This document shows, in pieces, positions 1 through 10,582 of a stretch of DNA of 64,000 nt (positions within the stretch are counted from its first letter, which is position 1; each line of letters opens with the position of its first letter). Under the pieces are notes generated by a model. The model saw only the letters and a list, made by a program, of their open reading frames with translations. It had not been told where the DNA came from and ran no database searches. This DNA comes from Priestia filamentosa (lineage in GTDB: Bacteria > Bacillota > Bacilli > Bacillales > Bacillaceae_H), in assembly GCF_900177535.1 (NCBI RefSeq), contig NZ_FXAJ01000002.1, positions 186,001 to 250,000 of the forward strand, read 5' to 3'. The translations under genes were made by a program, and so were the position numbers.

Positions 1-1
1 A

Positions 2-1309
2 GTTCAAGCAGCTGCAACAGCACAACAGAAATGGAAGAAACTATCAGGAGCTGAGCGAGGACAATATTTGTACGCTGTAGCTGATATTATGGAAAAGAAA
101 ATAGATGAAATCGCTCATTGTGCAATGCGTGAAATGGGGAAAACATTTGGTGAAACAAAAGGCGAAACAATGCGAGGAATTGCTATATTACGCTACTACG
201 CTGGTGAAGGTATGCGTAAAGTAGGAGATGTGATTCCTTCAACTGATAAGGATGCGCTTATGTTTACAACACGTGCACCACTTGGTGTTGTTGGTGTCAT
301 TACGCCTTGGAACTTCCCTGTTGCTATCCCAATTTGGAAGATGGCACCTGCGCTTATCTATGGAAACACAGTTGTAATTAAGCCAGCAACTGAAACGGCG
401 ATAACGTGCGCTAAAATTGTTCAATGTTTTCAAGAAGCTAATATTCCAGAGGGAGTCATTAACATGGTAACAGGCTCTGGCTCTGTTATTGGACAAGGTA
501 TTGCGACTCATCCAGGAATTCAAGCCGTAACTTTCACAGGATCAGACGGAGTTGGAAAAAGAATCGGTCAGCAAGCACTTGCGCGTGGAGCGAAGTATCA
601 ACTTGAAATGGGTGGAAAGAACCCGGTTATTGTAACAAATGATGCAGATTTAGATTTAGCTGTTGATGGAACAATTAGCGGTGCATTTCGTTCAACAGGC
701 CAAAAGTGTACAGCAACAAGTCGCGTTATTGTCCAAAGTGACGTTTATGAAGAGTTTAAAGAAAAGTTATTAGCTAAAACAAAAGAACTTGCGGTCGGTA
801 ATGGAAAAGACAGCAGCACATGGATGGGTCCATGCGCAAATGAAGGTCAGCTTAATACGGTTCTTTCCTATATTGAGAAAGGAAAAGAAGAAGGAGCAAC
901 ACTTTTATTTGGTGGCGAACGATTAACAGAAGGCGAGCTTAAAGATGGTTATTATGTTCAACCTACTATCTTTGAAAACGTAAATTCCAAGATGACGATT
1001 GCTCAAGAAGAAATCTTTGGTCCAGTTATTGCGCTTCTTAAAGTGGAAAGTGTTGAAGAAGCTCTTCATATCGCCAACGATGTCGAATATGGTTTAAGTG
1101 CCTCTATTTTCACAACAAACATTAGCTCTATGCTGTCGTTCATTAACGAAATGGATGCAGGGCTTGTACGAATCAATTCGGAAAGTGCGGGAGTAGAGCT
1201 TCAAGCACCGTTTGGAGGTATGAAACAATCAAGCTCACATTCTCGTGAACAAGGAGAAGCGGCGAAAGAATTTTTCACAGCTATTAAGACGGTTTTTGTC
1301 AAAGGATAA
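2..1309 (+). CDS. gucD: 2,5-dioxovalerate (alpha-ketoglutarate semialdehyde) dehydrogenase, 5' truncated
   Basis: NAD(P)-dependent aldehyde dehydrogenase expected to oxidise 2,5-dioxovalerate to 2-oxoglutarate, the last step of glucarate catabolism. The reading frame is open from base 2, upstream of any start codon, so the N-terminus lies outside the window. Family marks are visible: a PWNFP segment, LEMGGK with the general-base Glu (codon 605-607), GQKCT with the catalytic Cys (codon 707-709) and EEIFGP near the C-terminus. The substrate assignment rests on context, because gudP, gudD and a GntR regulator follow in the same order as the B. subtilis ycbD-gudP-gudD-ycbG cluster. Sequence alone would only say aldehyde dehydrogenase. 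Confidence 0.9.
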   Translation, partial: VQAAATAQQKWKKLSGAERGQYLYAVADIMEKKIDEIAHCAMREMGKTFGETKGETMRGIAILRYYAGEGMRKVGDVIPSTDKDALMFTTRAPLGVVGVITPWNFPVAIPIWKMAPALIYGNTVVIKPATETAITCAKIVQCFQEANIPEGVINMVTGSGSVIGQGIATHPGIQAVTFTGSDGVGKRIGQQALARGAKYQLEMGGKNPVIVTNDADLDLAVDGTISGAFRSTGQKCTATSRVIVQSDVYEEFKEKLLAKTKELAVGNGKDSSTWMGPCANEGQLNTVLSYIEKGKEEGATLLFGGERLTEGELKDGYYVQPTIFENVNSKMTIAQEEIFGPVIALLKVESVEEALHIANDVEYGLSASIFTTNISSMLSFINEMDAGLVRINSESAGVELQAPFGGMKQSSSHSREQGEAAKEFFTAIKTVFVKG

Positions 1310-1324
1310 ATAGTTTCGCCTCAA

Positions 1325-1369
1325 TATATAGATGGAAGAAAAACGGGGGTGATTTCTTCCATCTGTATA
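1325..1369 (+). promoter_or_regulatory. 17-bp stem-loop between gucD and gudP
   Basis: Arms at 1325-1341 and 1353-1369 pair over 17 bp with one G-U wobble around an 11-nt loop. AAAAAGG follows instead of a U-run, so this is not a standard intrinsic terminator. Within an operon such a hairpin is more likely to mark an mRNA processing or stabilising site. The function is inferred. Confidence 0.5.
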
Positions 1370-1453
1370 AAAAGGAAGCGCTTTACAATAAGGATAAGCA
1401 TCAAGGGGGAACATGGGGAAAGCGCTAGATCATAGTGCAAGGGGAGGATAACA

Positions 1454-2839
1454 ATGGGTCAAGCAAAATTAAGCATCGAAACTACAAGAAAAAGTCGGGT
1501 TCGCTGGTTTGTTGTCTTTATGCTTTTTGTTTTAACGACAATTAACTATGCTGACCGTGCAACGCTTTCAATTGTTGGTGACTCTGTACAAAAAGATCTT
1601 GGATTAAGTGCTGTATCAATGGGCTACGTCTTTTCAGCATTTGGCTGGGCATATGTTATTGGGCAGCTTCCTGGTGGATGGCTTTTAGATAAGTTTGGAT
1701 CGAAGGTAGTTATTGCCGCGAGCGTCTTCTTTTGGTCTCTTTTCACTTTTTTCCAAGGCTTTATTGGCTTTTTTACTGCAGGAGTCGCTATAATTATGTT
1801 ATTCAGCCTGCGTTTTATTGTAGGACTTGCTGAAGCTCCTTCATTTCCAGGGAACAGTCGGATTGTTGCCTCATGGTTTCCAAAATCTGAAAGAGGAACA
1901 GCCTCAGCAATCTTTAATTCCGCTCAGTACTTCGCATTAGTATTGTTTTCACCGCTAATGGCATGGATTGTACATAGATTTGACTGGCACATGGTTTTTA
2001 TTGTGATGGGTGTTCTTGGAATGATTCTAGCAGCCGTATGGTTAAAAGTCATTCATAGTCCGAAAAAACATCCTCGTATAACTAAGGAAGAAATAGCCTA
2101 CATAGAAGAAGGCGGCGGCTTAGTTGATATGGATGAAGGAACAGAAGCAAAAACAGGAAAAGAGAAAGAAGCAAAAAAAGGGCCACAGTGGTCTCAAGTG
2201 AAGCAGCTACTAACAAATCGGATGCTTGTTGGAGTGTATCTTGGGCAGTACTGTATTACAACACTAACTTACTTTTTCTTAACATGGTTTCCTGTCTATT
2301 TAGTTCAAGCGCGCGGCATGTCTATTCTAGAAGCCGGATTTATTTCTTCTCTGCCTGCAATTTGCGGGTTTGTCGGTGGGGTTCTAGGAGGAATTGTGTC
2401 TGATTTCTTCTTGAAAAAAGGGCGTTCTTTAACCTTTGCACGTAAAACGCCAATTGTAATCGGAATGCTGCTTTCCTGCAGTATGATTGCTTGTAACTAT
2501 GTTGATGCAGAGTGGCTTGTTGTTGTGATTATGTCACTTGCGTTTTTTGGAAAAGGATTTGGTGCATTAGGTTGGGCTGTTGTTTCAGATACGTCGCCAA
2601 AAGAAATTGCAGGATTAAGCGGCGGACTTTTTAATACATTTGGAAACATTGCTTCTATTACAACACCTATCATCATCGGATATATCGTAAATGCGACAGG
2701 CTCTTTCAATGGAGCACTCGTTTTTGTCGGAGCAAACGCGATTGTGGCTATTCTATGCTACTTGCTTCTTGTTGGTGAAATTAAACGAGTGGAGTTAAAA
2801 GGTGCAGGAATGAAACCTGAAAGCAATCTTAAGATGTAA
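1454..2839 (+). CDS. gudP: D-glucarate transporter, MFS anion:cation symporter family
   Basis: A 461-residue major facilitator with about 12 membrane segments, predicted to import D-glucarate (and possibly galactarate) with protons. The N-terminal helix carries TINYADRAT, typical of the ACS subfamily (GudP, hexuronate and 4-hydroxyphenylacetate transporters). A charged, Lys/Glu-rich cytoplasmic loop separates the two halves at about residues 200-240. The start is ATG with AGGGGAGG upstream. It sits between the semialdehyde dehydrogenase and glucarate dehydratase genes, which supports the substrate. A 12-codon open frame (1413-1451) ends two bases before the start and may couple translation. 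Confidence 0.9.
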   Translation: MGQAKLSIETTRKSRVRWFVVFMLFVLTTINYADRATLSIVGDSVQKDLGLSAVSMGYVFSAFGWAYVIGQLPGGWLLDKFGSKVVIAASVFFWSLFTFFQGFIGFFTAGVAIIMLFSLRFIVGLAEAPSFPGNSRIVASWFPKSERGTASAIFNSAQYFALVLFSPLMAWIVHRFDWHMVFIVMGVLGMILAAVWLKVIHSPKKHPRITKEEIAYIEEGGGLVDMDEGTEAKTGKEKEAKKGPQWSQVKQLLTNRMLVGVYLGQYCITTLTYFFLTWFPVYLVQARGMSILEAGFISSLPAICGFVGGVLGGIVSDFFLKKGRSLTFARKTPIVIGMLLSCSMIACNYVDAEWLVVVIMSLAFFGKGFGALGWAVVSDTSPKEIAGLSGGLFNTFGNIASITTPIIIGYIVNATGSFNGALVFVGANAIVAILCYLLLVGEIKRVELKGAGMKPESNLKM

Positions 2840-2871
2840 GCGCGTTCAAAAACAAAGGGGAGTGAATGGAT

Positions 2872-4242
2872 ATGACAAATTACGCAATTCAAAACAGTGG
2901 GATTCAAGGAGAAAAAGAGAAAACAGCACATATTACAAGTATGGAAGTGATCCCTGTTGCAGGTCATGACAGTATGCTATTAAATTTAAGCGGAGCACAT
3001 GGTCCTTTTTTTACGCGAAACATCGTTATTTTAAAGGATAGCGCAGGAAATACGGGCGTTGGCGAAGTACCAGGAGGAGAAAAAATTAGAAAAACTCTTG
3101 AAGATGCTAAGTCACTTGTTATTGGAGAGAGAATTGGGCGGTACAACGCTATTTTGAATAACGTACGGGAGAAATTTGCAAACAGAGATGCAGCTGGGCG
3201 CGGATTTCAAACGTTTGATCTGCGCGTTACAATTCATGCTGTTACTGCATTAGAAGCAGCTCTTTTAGATCTTGTTGGAAAGTTTTTAGGTGTTCCTGTT
3301 GCTGCTCTTCTAGGAGAAGGTCAGCAGAGAGAATCTGTTGAGATGTTAGGTTACTTATTTTATGTAGGAGACCGTAAAAAAACAGATTTAGCATACAGAA
3401 GTGAAGAAGATCAAAAAAATGATTGGTTTAGACTTCGCCATGAAGAAGCATTAACACCAGAAGCGGTTGTCCGTCTTGCTGAAGCATCCTACGAACAATA
3501 CGGGTTTAACGATTTCAAGTTAAAGGGTGGCGTGCTATCAGGGGAAGAAGAAATTGAAGCTGTGACAGCACTCTCTAAACGTTTTCCAAATGCAAGAATT
3601 ACTCTTGATCCAAATGGAGCATGGTCACTTGAAGAAGCTATTTCTCTTTGTAAAAATAAGCATGACGTTTTAGCATATGCTGAAGACCCATGTGGAGCAG
3701 AAGGTGTATATTCAGCGCGTGAAGTAATGGCGGAATTTAGAAGAGCTACAGGTTTGCAAACAGCGACAAATATGATTGCAACAGACTGGCGTCAAATGGG
3801 TCATGCTATTATGCTCCAATCTGTTGACATCCCACTAGCAGATCCACATTTCTGGACAATGCAAGGTTCTGTTCGAGTGGCTCAAATGTGTCACGAGTGG
3901 GGATTAACATGGGGATCTCATTCAAATAATCATTTTGATATCTCACTAGCAATGTTTACTCACGTGGCAGCAGCAGCACCTGGGAATATTACGGCAATTG
4001 ATACACATTGGATTTGGCAAGATGGTCAACGATTAACAAAAGAGCCGTTCCAAATTAAAGGCGGGGTTGTAGAAGTGCCAAATCGTCCTGGTCTTGGTAT
4101 AGAAATTGATATGGAAGAAGTCGAAAAAGCTCATGAGCTGTATGAAAAGATGGGTCTTGGAGCAAGAGACGATGCAAAGGCAATGCAATATTTAATTAAG
4201 GATTGGAAATTTGATAACAAGCGTCCTTGTTTAGTTCGATAA
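2872..4242 (+). CDS. gudD: D-glucarate dehydratase
   Basis: Enolase-superfamily enzyme converting D-glucarate to 5-dehydro-4-deoxy-D-glucarate. Visible marks are the KxK base motif in DFKLKGG, metal-ligand segments TLDPNG and AEDPCG, and the catalytic His region GSHSNNHFD. Length (about 456 residues) matches the family. Two in-frame ATGs exist. The one at 2872 is preferred because the GGGGAG ribosome site lies about 9 bases upstream, whereas for the ATG at 2866 it is only about 3 bases away. The gene is last in the operon and is followed by a strong terminator. Confidence 0.93.
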   Translation: MTNYAIQNSGIQGEKEKTAHITSMEVIPVAGHDSMLLNLSGAHGPFFTRNIVILKDSAGNTGVGEVPGGEKIRKTLEDAKSLVIGERIGRYNAILNNVREKFANRDAAGRGFQTFDLRVTIHAVTALEAALLDLVGKFLGVPVAALLGEGQQRESVEMLGYLFYVGDRKKTDLAYRSEEDQKNDWFRLRHEEALTPEAVVRLAEASYEQYGFNDFKLKGGVLSGEEEIEAVTALSKRFPNARITLDPNGAWSLEEAISLCKNKHDVLAYAEDPCGAEGVYSAREVMAEFRRATGLQTATNMIATDWRQMGHAIMLQSVDIPLADPHFWTMQGSVRVAQMCHEWGLTWGSHSNNHFDISLAMFTHVAAAAPGNITAIDTHWIWQDGQRLTKEPFQIKGGVVEVPNRPGLGIEIDMEEVEKAHELYEKMGLGARDDAKAMQYLIKDWKFDNKRPCLVR

Positions 4243-4266
4243 CAAAAGGTAATACAAACGTTCTTG

Positions 4267-4303
4267 AAAGCTCGAACAGTTCTCATATTGTTCGAGCTTT
4301 TTC
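4267..4303 (+). terminator. Intrinsic terminator of the gud operon
   Basis: Perfect 12-bp stem (4267-4278 with 4289-4300), 10-nt loop, then a short T-run. Confidence 0.85.
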
Positions 4304-4351
4304 CTTATAATACAACTACAAAGAAAAGCAAGCATAATTTTTAATGATAGA

Positions 4352-4381
4352 TTGGTAATATGCAACATTCTTTCTTATAAT
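4352..4381 (+). promoter_or_regulatory. Predicted sigma-A promoter of gudR
   Basis: TTGGTA (4352-4357), 18-bp spacer, TATAAT (4376-4381), about 34 bases upstream of the regulator start. Confidence 0.6.
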
Positions 4382-4414
4382 AGAAGAAGTAGGATTTAAA
4401 AAGGAGGAATATGT

Positions 4415-5119
4415 ATGACGGGTCCAATGAAGAAGGTTTCATTTAAATCTGTGAATCGAAATACCCTTGCTAAACAAGTTGTTGACCGAATTATTGAGCT
4501 TCTCATTAGCGGCCAGCTGAAACCGGGTGACAAACTTCCAACGGAGATGGAGCTTCTTGACGTTCTCCATGTTAGCAGGCCTGTATTAAGAGAAGCATTA
4601 AGTGCTTTAGAGATATTAGGGGTAATTACGCGAAAAACACGCGATGGTACATATTTTAATAACAAAGTAGGTACACAGCCATTTTCAGTTATGCTTGCTC
4701 TCGCAGTTGATAACTTACCTGCTATTGTGGAAGCTCGGATGACGTTAGAGCTTGGTCTTGTAACAATGGCTGCTGAAAAAATAACAGATGAACAACTTCA
4801 GCAGCTGAAGAAAACAATTGAAAATATTGAAAACAGCAAAGACCACAACTATGGTGAATTTGATAAAGAATTTCACCGCATTATTGCCACAAGTGCGGAC
4901 AATCAAATTGTAGAAGGAATGATTCACTCTTTGCTCCTTACACATGAAAAAACGGATAATGAAATAACGTTTAGAGAACCAAAATTAACAGCCCAGCATC
5001 ATACAGCGATCTATAATGCTCTTTGTAATCATGATCCAATTGATGCTTTTCAACAGATGTATAAACACCTTAAGTATGTAAGAGATAAAGTATTGAAATC
5101 ATATAATCCTCCTCAATAA
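4415..5119 (+). CDS. gudR: GntR/FadR-family transcriptional regulator of glucarate genes
   Basis: A 234-residue regulator. The N-terminal winged HTH (about residues 10-75) carries GDKLPTEMELLDVLHVSRPVLREALSALE-like spacing typical of GntR. The C-terminal FCD all-helical ligand domain has the metal-site pattern EARMTLE, then His residues within EFHRIIA and QHHTAIY. It has its own promoter and terminator directly after gudD. By synteny with B. subtilis ycbG it probably senses glucarate or an intermediate and controls gucD-gudP-gudD. The ATG has AGGAGG upstream. Confidence 0.85.
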   Translation: MTGPMKKVSFKSVNRNTLAKQVVDRIIELLISGQLKPGDKLPTEMELLDVLHVSRPVLREALSALEILGVITRKTRDGTYFNNKVGTQPFSVMLALAVDNLPAIVEARMTLELGLVTMAAEKITDEQLQQLKKTIENIENSKDHNYGEFDKEFHRIIATSADNQIVEGMIHSLLLTHEKTDNEITFREPKLTAQHHTAIYNALCNHDPIDAFQQMYKHLKYVRDKVLKSYNPPQ

Positions 5120-5120
5120 A

Positions 5121-5154
5121 AAAAACCTACCTTTCCACGTAAAGGTAGGTTTTT
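5121..5154 (+). terminator. Intrinsic terminator of gudR
   Basis: 14-bp stem (5121-5134 with 5141-5154), 6-nt loop, A-rich 5' side and T-rich 3' side. It could act on both strands. Confidence 0.85.
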
Positions 5155-5173
5155 TTATAAGGAAATAAAATGA

Positions 5174-5202
5174 TTGACTTTAAAGAAGATACGGATTAGA
5201 AT
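5174..5202 (+). promoter_or_regulatory. Predicted sigma-A promoter of the marR-exporter operon
   Basis: TTGACT (5174-5179), 17-bp spacer, TAGAAT (5197-5202). Transcription would start near 5209, just before a palindrome. Confidence 0.65.
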
Positions 5203-5218
5203 ATAAAAGCTCTGAAAA

Positions 5219-5240
5219 AACTGTTCTAAATGGAACAGTT
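5219..5240 (+). promoter_or_regulatory. Putative MarR operator palindrome
   Basis: AACTGTTC at 5219-5226 and GAACAGTT at 5233-5240 are perfect inverted 8-mers separated by 6 bp, just downstream of the predicted transcription start and ahead of the MarR gene. The 22-bp size fits a MarR dimer site. Autorepression is inferred. Confidence 0.6.
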
Positions 5241-5268
5241 CATAAATTTAATATTAAGTGAGGTAAAT

Positions 5269-5733
5269 ATGGAAAGTAATGAACTACGTGAAGGGCGTCC
5301 TGTAGAGCTTCTTAAATCATTTTGGAATGTGCAAAAAAATATGATGCAGCTTATCCAAAAAACAGCTGTAAATAATGGACTGTCCGTTCCTCAATATGTC
5401 ATTTTAGTAACCATTGCACCATATGGGGAGATGCTTCAAAAAACAGTTGTGGAAAAAACGTTTCTTCCGAAAAGTACGTTAAGTCAAGCTGTTGACGGAC
5501 TTGTTTCAAAAGGATTTATCGAGCGGCATCATGTAGAAGGAAACCGCAGAGAAGTAGAACTTTTGTTAAGTGAAGAGGGAAAACGTTTTTTAAAAGAGCT
5601 TCATGTTCAAAAAAGCGGAATACACGATGTTTTTCAAAGAGCAGCAGATGTATTAACAGAAAAAGAATATGAAGGAATTTTACGAACACATAATGAGATT
5701 TCTGCGCTTTTAGAAAGAAAAATAGTAGAATAG
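5269..5733 (+). CDS. MarR-family transcriptional regulator
   Basis: A 154-residue winged-HTH regulator. The recognition region LPKSTLSQAVDGLVSKGFIERHH, followed by a wing with EGNRREVELLLSEEG, is the canonical MarR pattern. An upstream in-frame ATG at 5230 lies inside the 22-bp palindrome and has no ribosome site. The ATG at 5269 has AAGTGAGG at good spacing and is chosen. The exporter gene follows after 15 bases, so this is most likely a local repressor of that exporter. Ligand unknown. Confidence 0.88.
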   Translation: MESNELREGRPVELLKSFWNVQKNMMQLIQKTAVNNGLSVPQYVILVTIAPYGEMLQKTVVEKTFLPKSTLSQAVDGLVSKGFIERHHVEGNRREVELLLSEEGKRFLKELHVQKSGIHDVFQRAADVLTEKEYEGILRTHNEISALLERKIVE

Positions 5734-7350
<1,617 letters not shown>

Positions 7351-7376
7351 AAAAAGAGAGCCTAGGCTCTCTTTTT
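7351..7376. terminator. Bidirectional terminator between convergent genes
   Basis: AAAAAGAGAGCC (7351-7362), 2-nt spacer, GGCTCTCTTTTT (7365-7376). A-run and T-run flanks suit both the exporter and the minus-strand gene. Confidence 0.85.
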
Positions 7377-7657
7377 TAATGTAAGGAATCAACATATTGC
7401 TTTGCTTCAAGAAGAGAAAACCCAAAATGTTCGCGGGCTTTCTTCACTGCTTTTATGTTTTCTCCATTTTTTACAAGCTGCTTTAGCTCATCTTTTACCT
7501 CTTCTTCATGTTGAAAGAAAGCATCATGCTTATCTCTTGTGATGAAGGCTTCTAACCTTTTCATTCTAAGGTCCATCTTTTTTTCTAATTGCGAGATACG
7601 ACTTGAAATATAAAGAACGCCAAGCACTATTATAAAAAGTATGGTGAATATATCCAT
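7376..7657 (-). CDS. Small membrane-anchored protein with ribosomal L7/L12 C-terminal-like segment
   Basis: A 93-residue protein. One N-terminal membrane helix (about residues 3-20) is followed by a charged coiled-coil-like stretch. The C-terminal segment NIKAVKKAREHFGFSLLEAK resembles the bL12 C-terminal signature (IxVIKxVRxxTGLGLKEAK). The start is the ATG at 7657, which has GGGAGG upstream. A longer frame to 7765 would overlap purT and has no ribosome site. The end overlaps the bidirectional terminator stem. Function unknown; the L7/L12-like fold may serve protein-protein contact at the membrane. Confidence 0.75.
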   Translation of the reverse strand: MDIFTILFIIVLGVLYISSRISQLEKKMDLRMKRLEAFITRDKHDAFFQHEEEVKDELKQLVKNGENIKAVKKAREHFGFSLLEAKQYVDSLH

Positions 7658-7712
7658 AGAAAAACCTCCCTTTTCAAATTTTATCATGGTGAAAAGGGAG
7701 TGTATATGATGA

Positions 7713-8876
7713 TTAATCCAAACTGTTAATATGTAAAAAATCGTGAGCTGTTTTAGCTGTTTCACGAGCTTTTTCTACGCTCTCGCCACCGCAGAGGGCA
7801 ACAGCTAAACGTCTCCCTACAGTAGCATCTGGCTTCCCAAAAACGCGTACTTCTGTATGTGGAAGAGCAAGTGCATCCTCCAATCCTCTGATTTCATATT
7901 CTTTTGTTTCTTGTGTTGATTTCAATGGTCGGCTTGCACCATGTAAGCTGAGCTTGATTTCAGGAATAGGAAAACCTAACAGAGCGCGAACGTGTAGAGC
8001 AAATTCTGATAGTTTTTGAGTTGCAAGTGTTACAAGACCTGTATCATGAGGACGAGGGGAAACTTCGCTAAAATAAACACGATCTCCCGCTAGGAAAAGC
8101 TCAACTCCAAAAAGTCCATATCCACCTAAGCCGTCTGTTATTTCTTTTGCAATTTTTTCCGCTTCTTTGAGCTGTTTTTCTGTCATATAGTGTGGCTGCC
8201 ATGATTCAATATAGTCTCCGTTCTCTTGTTTATGGCCAATTGGAGCGCAAAATTTAGTTCCATTCACAGCTCTCACTGTAAGAAGGGTAATTTCAGAGTC
8301 AAAAGAAATAAATTCCTCGATAATAACGCGCGTGCTTTTTACACGTCCGCCTTCTAAAGCTATATTCCAGCATGATTTTAAATCTTCTTCACTGCGACAA
8401 ATACTTTGTCCTTTTCCAGAAGAGCTCATAAGTGGCTTAATGACGCAAGGGTAGCCTATTTGTGCTACAGCTTCAGTAAACTCTTCATATGTATTTGCAA
8501 ACTGATAGCGAGCTGTTGGGATATTCAGTTCTTCAGAAGCAAATCGGCGAATTCCTTCTCGATCCATTGTTAATTTAGTTGCTCTTGCATTTGGGACAAC
8601 GTTAAATCCTTCTTTCTCAAGACCAACAAGTTCATCTGTTGCAATAGCTTCAATTTCTGGAACGATAAAGTCTGGCTGTTCTTTTTGGATGATGTCACGA
8701 AGGGCATGTGAGTCTAACATATCAATGACATAATGTTTATGAGCAACATGCATTGCTGGAGCATTTTCATAGCGATCAACAGCAACTGTTTCAATGCCAA
8801 AACGCTGGGCTTCAATCATTATCTCTTTTCCAAGTTCACCTGCACCTAATAAAAGCATTTTCTTTCCGCTAAACAT
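7713..8876 (-). CDS. purT: Formate-dependent phosphoribosylglycinamide formyltransferase (GAR transformylase 2)
   Basis: ATP-grasp enzyme of de novo purine synthesis that makes FGAR from GAR, formate and ATP, giving a folate-independent route. It has 387 residues. The N-terminal pre-ATP-grasp domain contains [11 protein letters not shown]. The central ATP-grasp part contains [16 protein letters not shown] and VIIEEF. The later block [14 protein letters not shown] matches PurT/PurK relatives. The ATG has AGGAGG upstream. It lies alone on the minus strand with PurR-type boxes upstream (8897-8940). Confidence 0.95.
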   Translation of the reverse strand: MFSGKKMLLLGAGELGKEIMIEAQRFGIETVAVDRYENAPAMHVAHKHYVIDMLDSHALRDIIQKEQPDFIVPEIEAIATDELVGLEKEGFNVVPNARATKLTMDREGIRRFASEELNIPTARYQFANTYEEFTEAVAQIGYPCVIKPLMSSSGKGQSICRSEEDLKSCWNIALEGGRVKSTRVIIEEFISFDSEITLLTVRAVNGTKFCAPIGHKQENGDYIESWQPHYMTEKQLKEAEKIAKEITDGLGGYGLFGVELFLAGDRVYFSEVSPRPHDTGLVTLATQKLSEFALHVRALLGFPIPEIKLSLHGASRPLKSTQETKEYEIRGLEDALALPHTEVRVFGKPDATVGRRLAVALCGGESVEKARETAKTAHDFLHINSLD

Positions 8877-8896
8877 AATAAAACTCCTCCTTGTCT

Positions 8897-8940
8897 AAAA
8901 ACGAATTATGAATCTTGATCATTGTTTAAAGTTCGGTTTT
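8897..8940 (-). promoter_or_regulatory. Paired PurBoxes upstream of purT
   Basis: The minus-strand 13-mer over 8928-8940 fits the Bacillus PurBox consensus AWWWCCGAACWWT at all positions. An oppositely oriented degenerate copy at 8897-8909 keeps the CGAA core. The boxes are 18 bp apart, close to the 16-17 bp reported for PurR operators. PurR repression relieved by PRPP is inferred. Confidence 0.75.
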
Positions 8941-9107
8941 TAAGTTTATTTGATTCGTTAATAAGACTAATTTCTTTTATTAATCCTATTTTAACGTACA
9001 TTTTATTTTTACGAAAGAGTAATGTTCAGACTCTTTATCAAACTTAGCAAACTGTATAATATTTACCTTTTGTGACAAAATAAAAGCGATATTGGGAAGA
9101 GTTGGTG

Positions 9108-10532
9108 ATGATAATGAGTGATATATCTTCGTTAAGCACTGGATTAGAAAGGAATTTAGCATATCTTACTCCTTTACTAAAAGACCAGGCAGACATGTCG
9201 CGGAAAGATATTTATATAAAAAAACATGATAGAGCATGTACCATCTTATACTTACAAAATTCGTTGAATAGTGAAGCGCTTCAAAAGCTCGTTGATTCAT
9301 TAACCTCAATTGACTATTTAACAGAATTTGAATATCCATTTAAAGAAATTTTATTTTCTAAGATTGGGCTTCTTAAGCAAACAGAGCTTTTCTCATATGA
9401 AGAAATACTAGAAGCTATTTTCAATGGAATGTCTGTCTTGCTTGTGGATGGAATGAATATAGCTTTTTCGTTAAATACAATAATGCCTAAAATGAGAGCA
9501 TTTGCTGAGCCGACAACAGAGCGTGTTGTCCGAGGCCCAAAGCTTTCTTTTATCGAAAACACAGATGAAAATATCGGACTTATTCGCCAGTTTATGAATA
9601 ATCAAAATTTGATGATTGAGCAAGGTGAAGTTGGTTTGCACGGAAAAGTAAAGATCACCAAACTTTACATCAAAGGTACAGCTGATGAAAAGCTGCTTCA
9701 GAGAGTAGAAGAAAAGCTTTCGAAAGTTCAGGAGAGAGATATTGAAGATTCGGGTATGCTTGGTGAACTTCTCGAAGAAGTACCGTTTTCTCCCTTTCAA
9801 CAAATTCAAAATACAGAGCGGATGGACATCGCCTTAGCAGCTTTAAAAGATGGAAGAGTGATCATTATGGTCGATGGATCACCGTTTGTTCTTGTTGTTC
9901 CCGCAACAATTAACATGTTGTTAAAGTCTCCTGATGACTACTATGAGCGGTGGATTGCGGGAACGTTTTTACGCATACTTCGGTATGTATCTTTATTTAT
10001 CACGCTTTTTTTATCTTCGATTTATATTTCGCTTGTTTCATTTAATCAAGGATTGTTGCCGACTGAACTAGCGTTGACAATTGCACAAACACGTGAAAAT
10101 GTGCCATTTCCACCTTTTATTGAAGCAATTATTATGGAAATGACGATTGAATTATTAAGAGAAGCTGGAATACGACTTCCCACTCCGCTTGGTCAAACAA
10201 TTGGGTTAGTTGGAGGGGTTGTCATTGGGCAAGCGGCTGTACAGGCTAATCTTGTAAGTTCAATTATGGTTATTATTGTTTCTATCACAGCGATTACTTC
10301 ATTCATTGTGCCTCAGTACGGATTTGGTCTTGCCTTCCGAGTTTTACGTTTTGGAGCAATGATCAGTGCTGCGCTTTTAGGAATCTACGGAGTCACTATT
10401 TTCTTTATTATTGTAACCATTCATATGGCGAAATTAGACAGCTTTACGATTCCATACTTTGACCCAGGAGCATCAATTCAAAAAGGGAAGTGGAAAGATT
10501 TTATTATGAGGCTTCCATTCCCAAAAATGTAG
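9108..10532 (+). CDS. GerA-family spore germinant receptor, A subunit
   Basis: About 474 residues, the usual size for GerAA/GerKA/GerBA. The cytoplasmic N-terminal domain (about 1-280) is followed by a membrane domain with about five segments containing REAGIRLPTPLGQTIGLVGGVVIGQAAVQA, here read in parts: RLPTPLGQTIG and GGVVIGQAA are the most conserved family blocks. The protein belongs to the inner spore membrane receptor complex that detects nutrient germinants. Several start codons are clustered (TTG 9102, GTG 9105, ATG 9108, ATG 9114); ATG 9108 gives the best spacing to GGGAAGAG. B and C subunit genes follow. The germinant is not predictable here. Confidence 0.92.
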   Translation: MIMSDISSLSTGLERNLAYLTPLLKDQADMSRKDIYIKKHDRACTILYLQNSLNSEALQKLVDSLTSIDYLTEFEYPFKEILFSKIGLLKQTELFSYEEILEAIFNGMSVLLVDGMNIAFSLNTIMPKMRAFAEPTTERVVRGPKLSFIENTDENIGLIRQFMNNQNLMIEQGEVGLHGKVKITKLYIKGTADEKLLQRVEEKLSKVQERDIEDSGMLGELLEEVPFSPFQQIQNTERMDIALAALKDGRVIIMVDGSPFVLVVPATINMLLKSPDDYYERWIAGTFLRILRYVSLFITLFLSSIYISLVSFNQGLLPTELALTIAQTRENVPFPPFIEAIIMEMTIELLREAGIRLPTPLGQTIGLVGGVVIGQAAVQANLVSSIMVIIVSITAITSFIVPQYGFGLAFRVLRFGAMISAALLGIYGVTIFFIIVTIHMAKLDSFTIPYFDPGASIQKGKWKDFIMRLPFPKM

Positions 10533-10582
10533 AGCAATGGTCGGGATTTGATTAAAAAAGATGTTTGAATGGAGGGACTCAT

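Noticed and set aside
1373-1430. Two cre sites in the gucD-gudP gap
   Set aside because: Both carry a CG core but miss three conserved positions each; too weak to annotate as CcpA sites.
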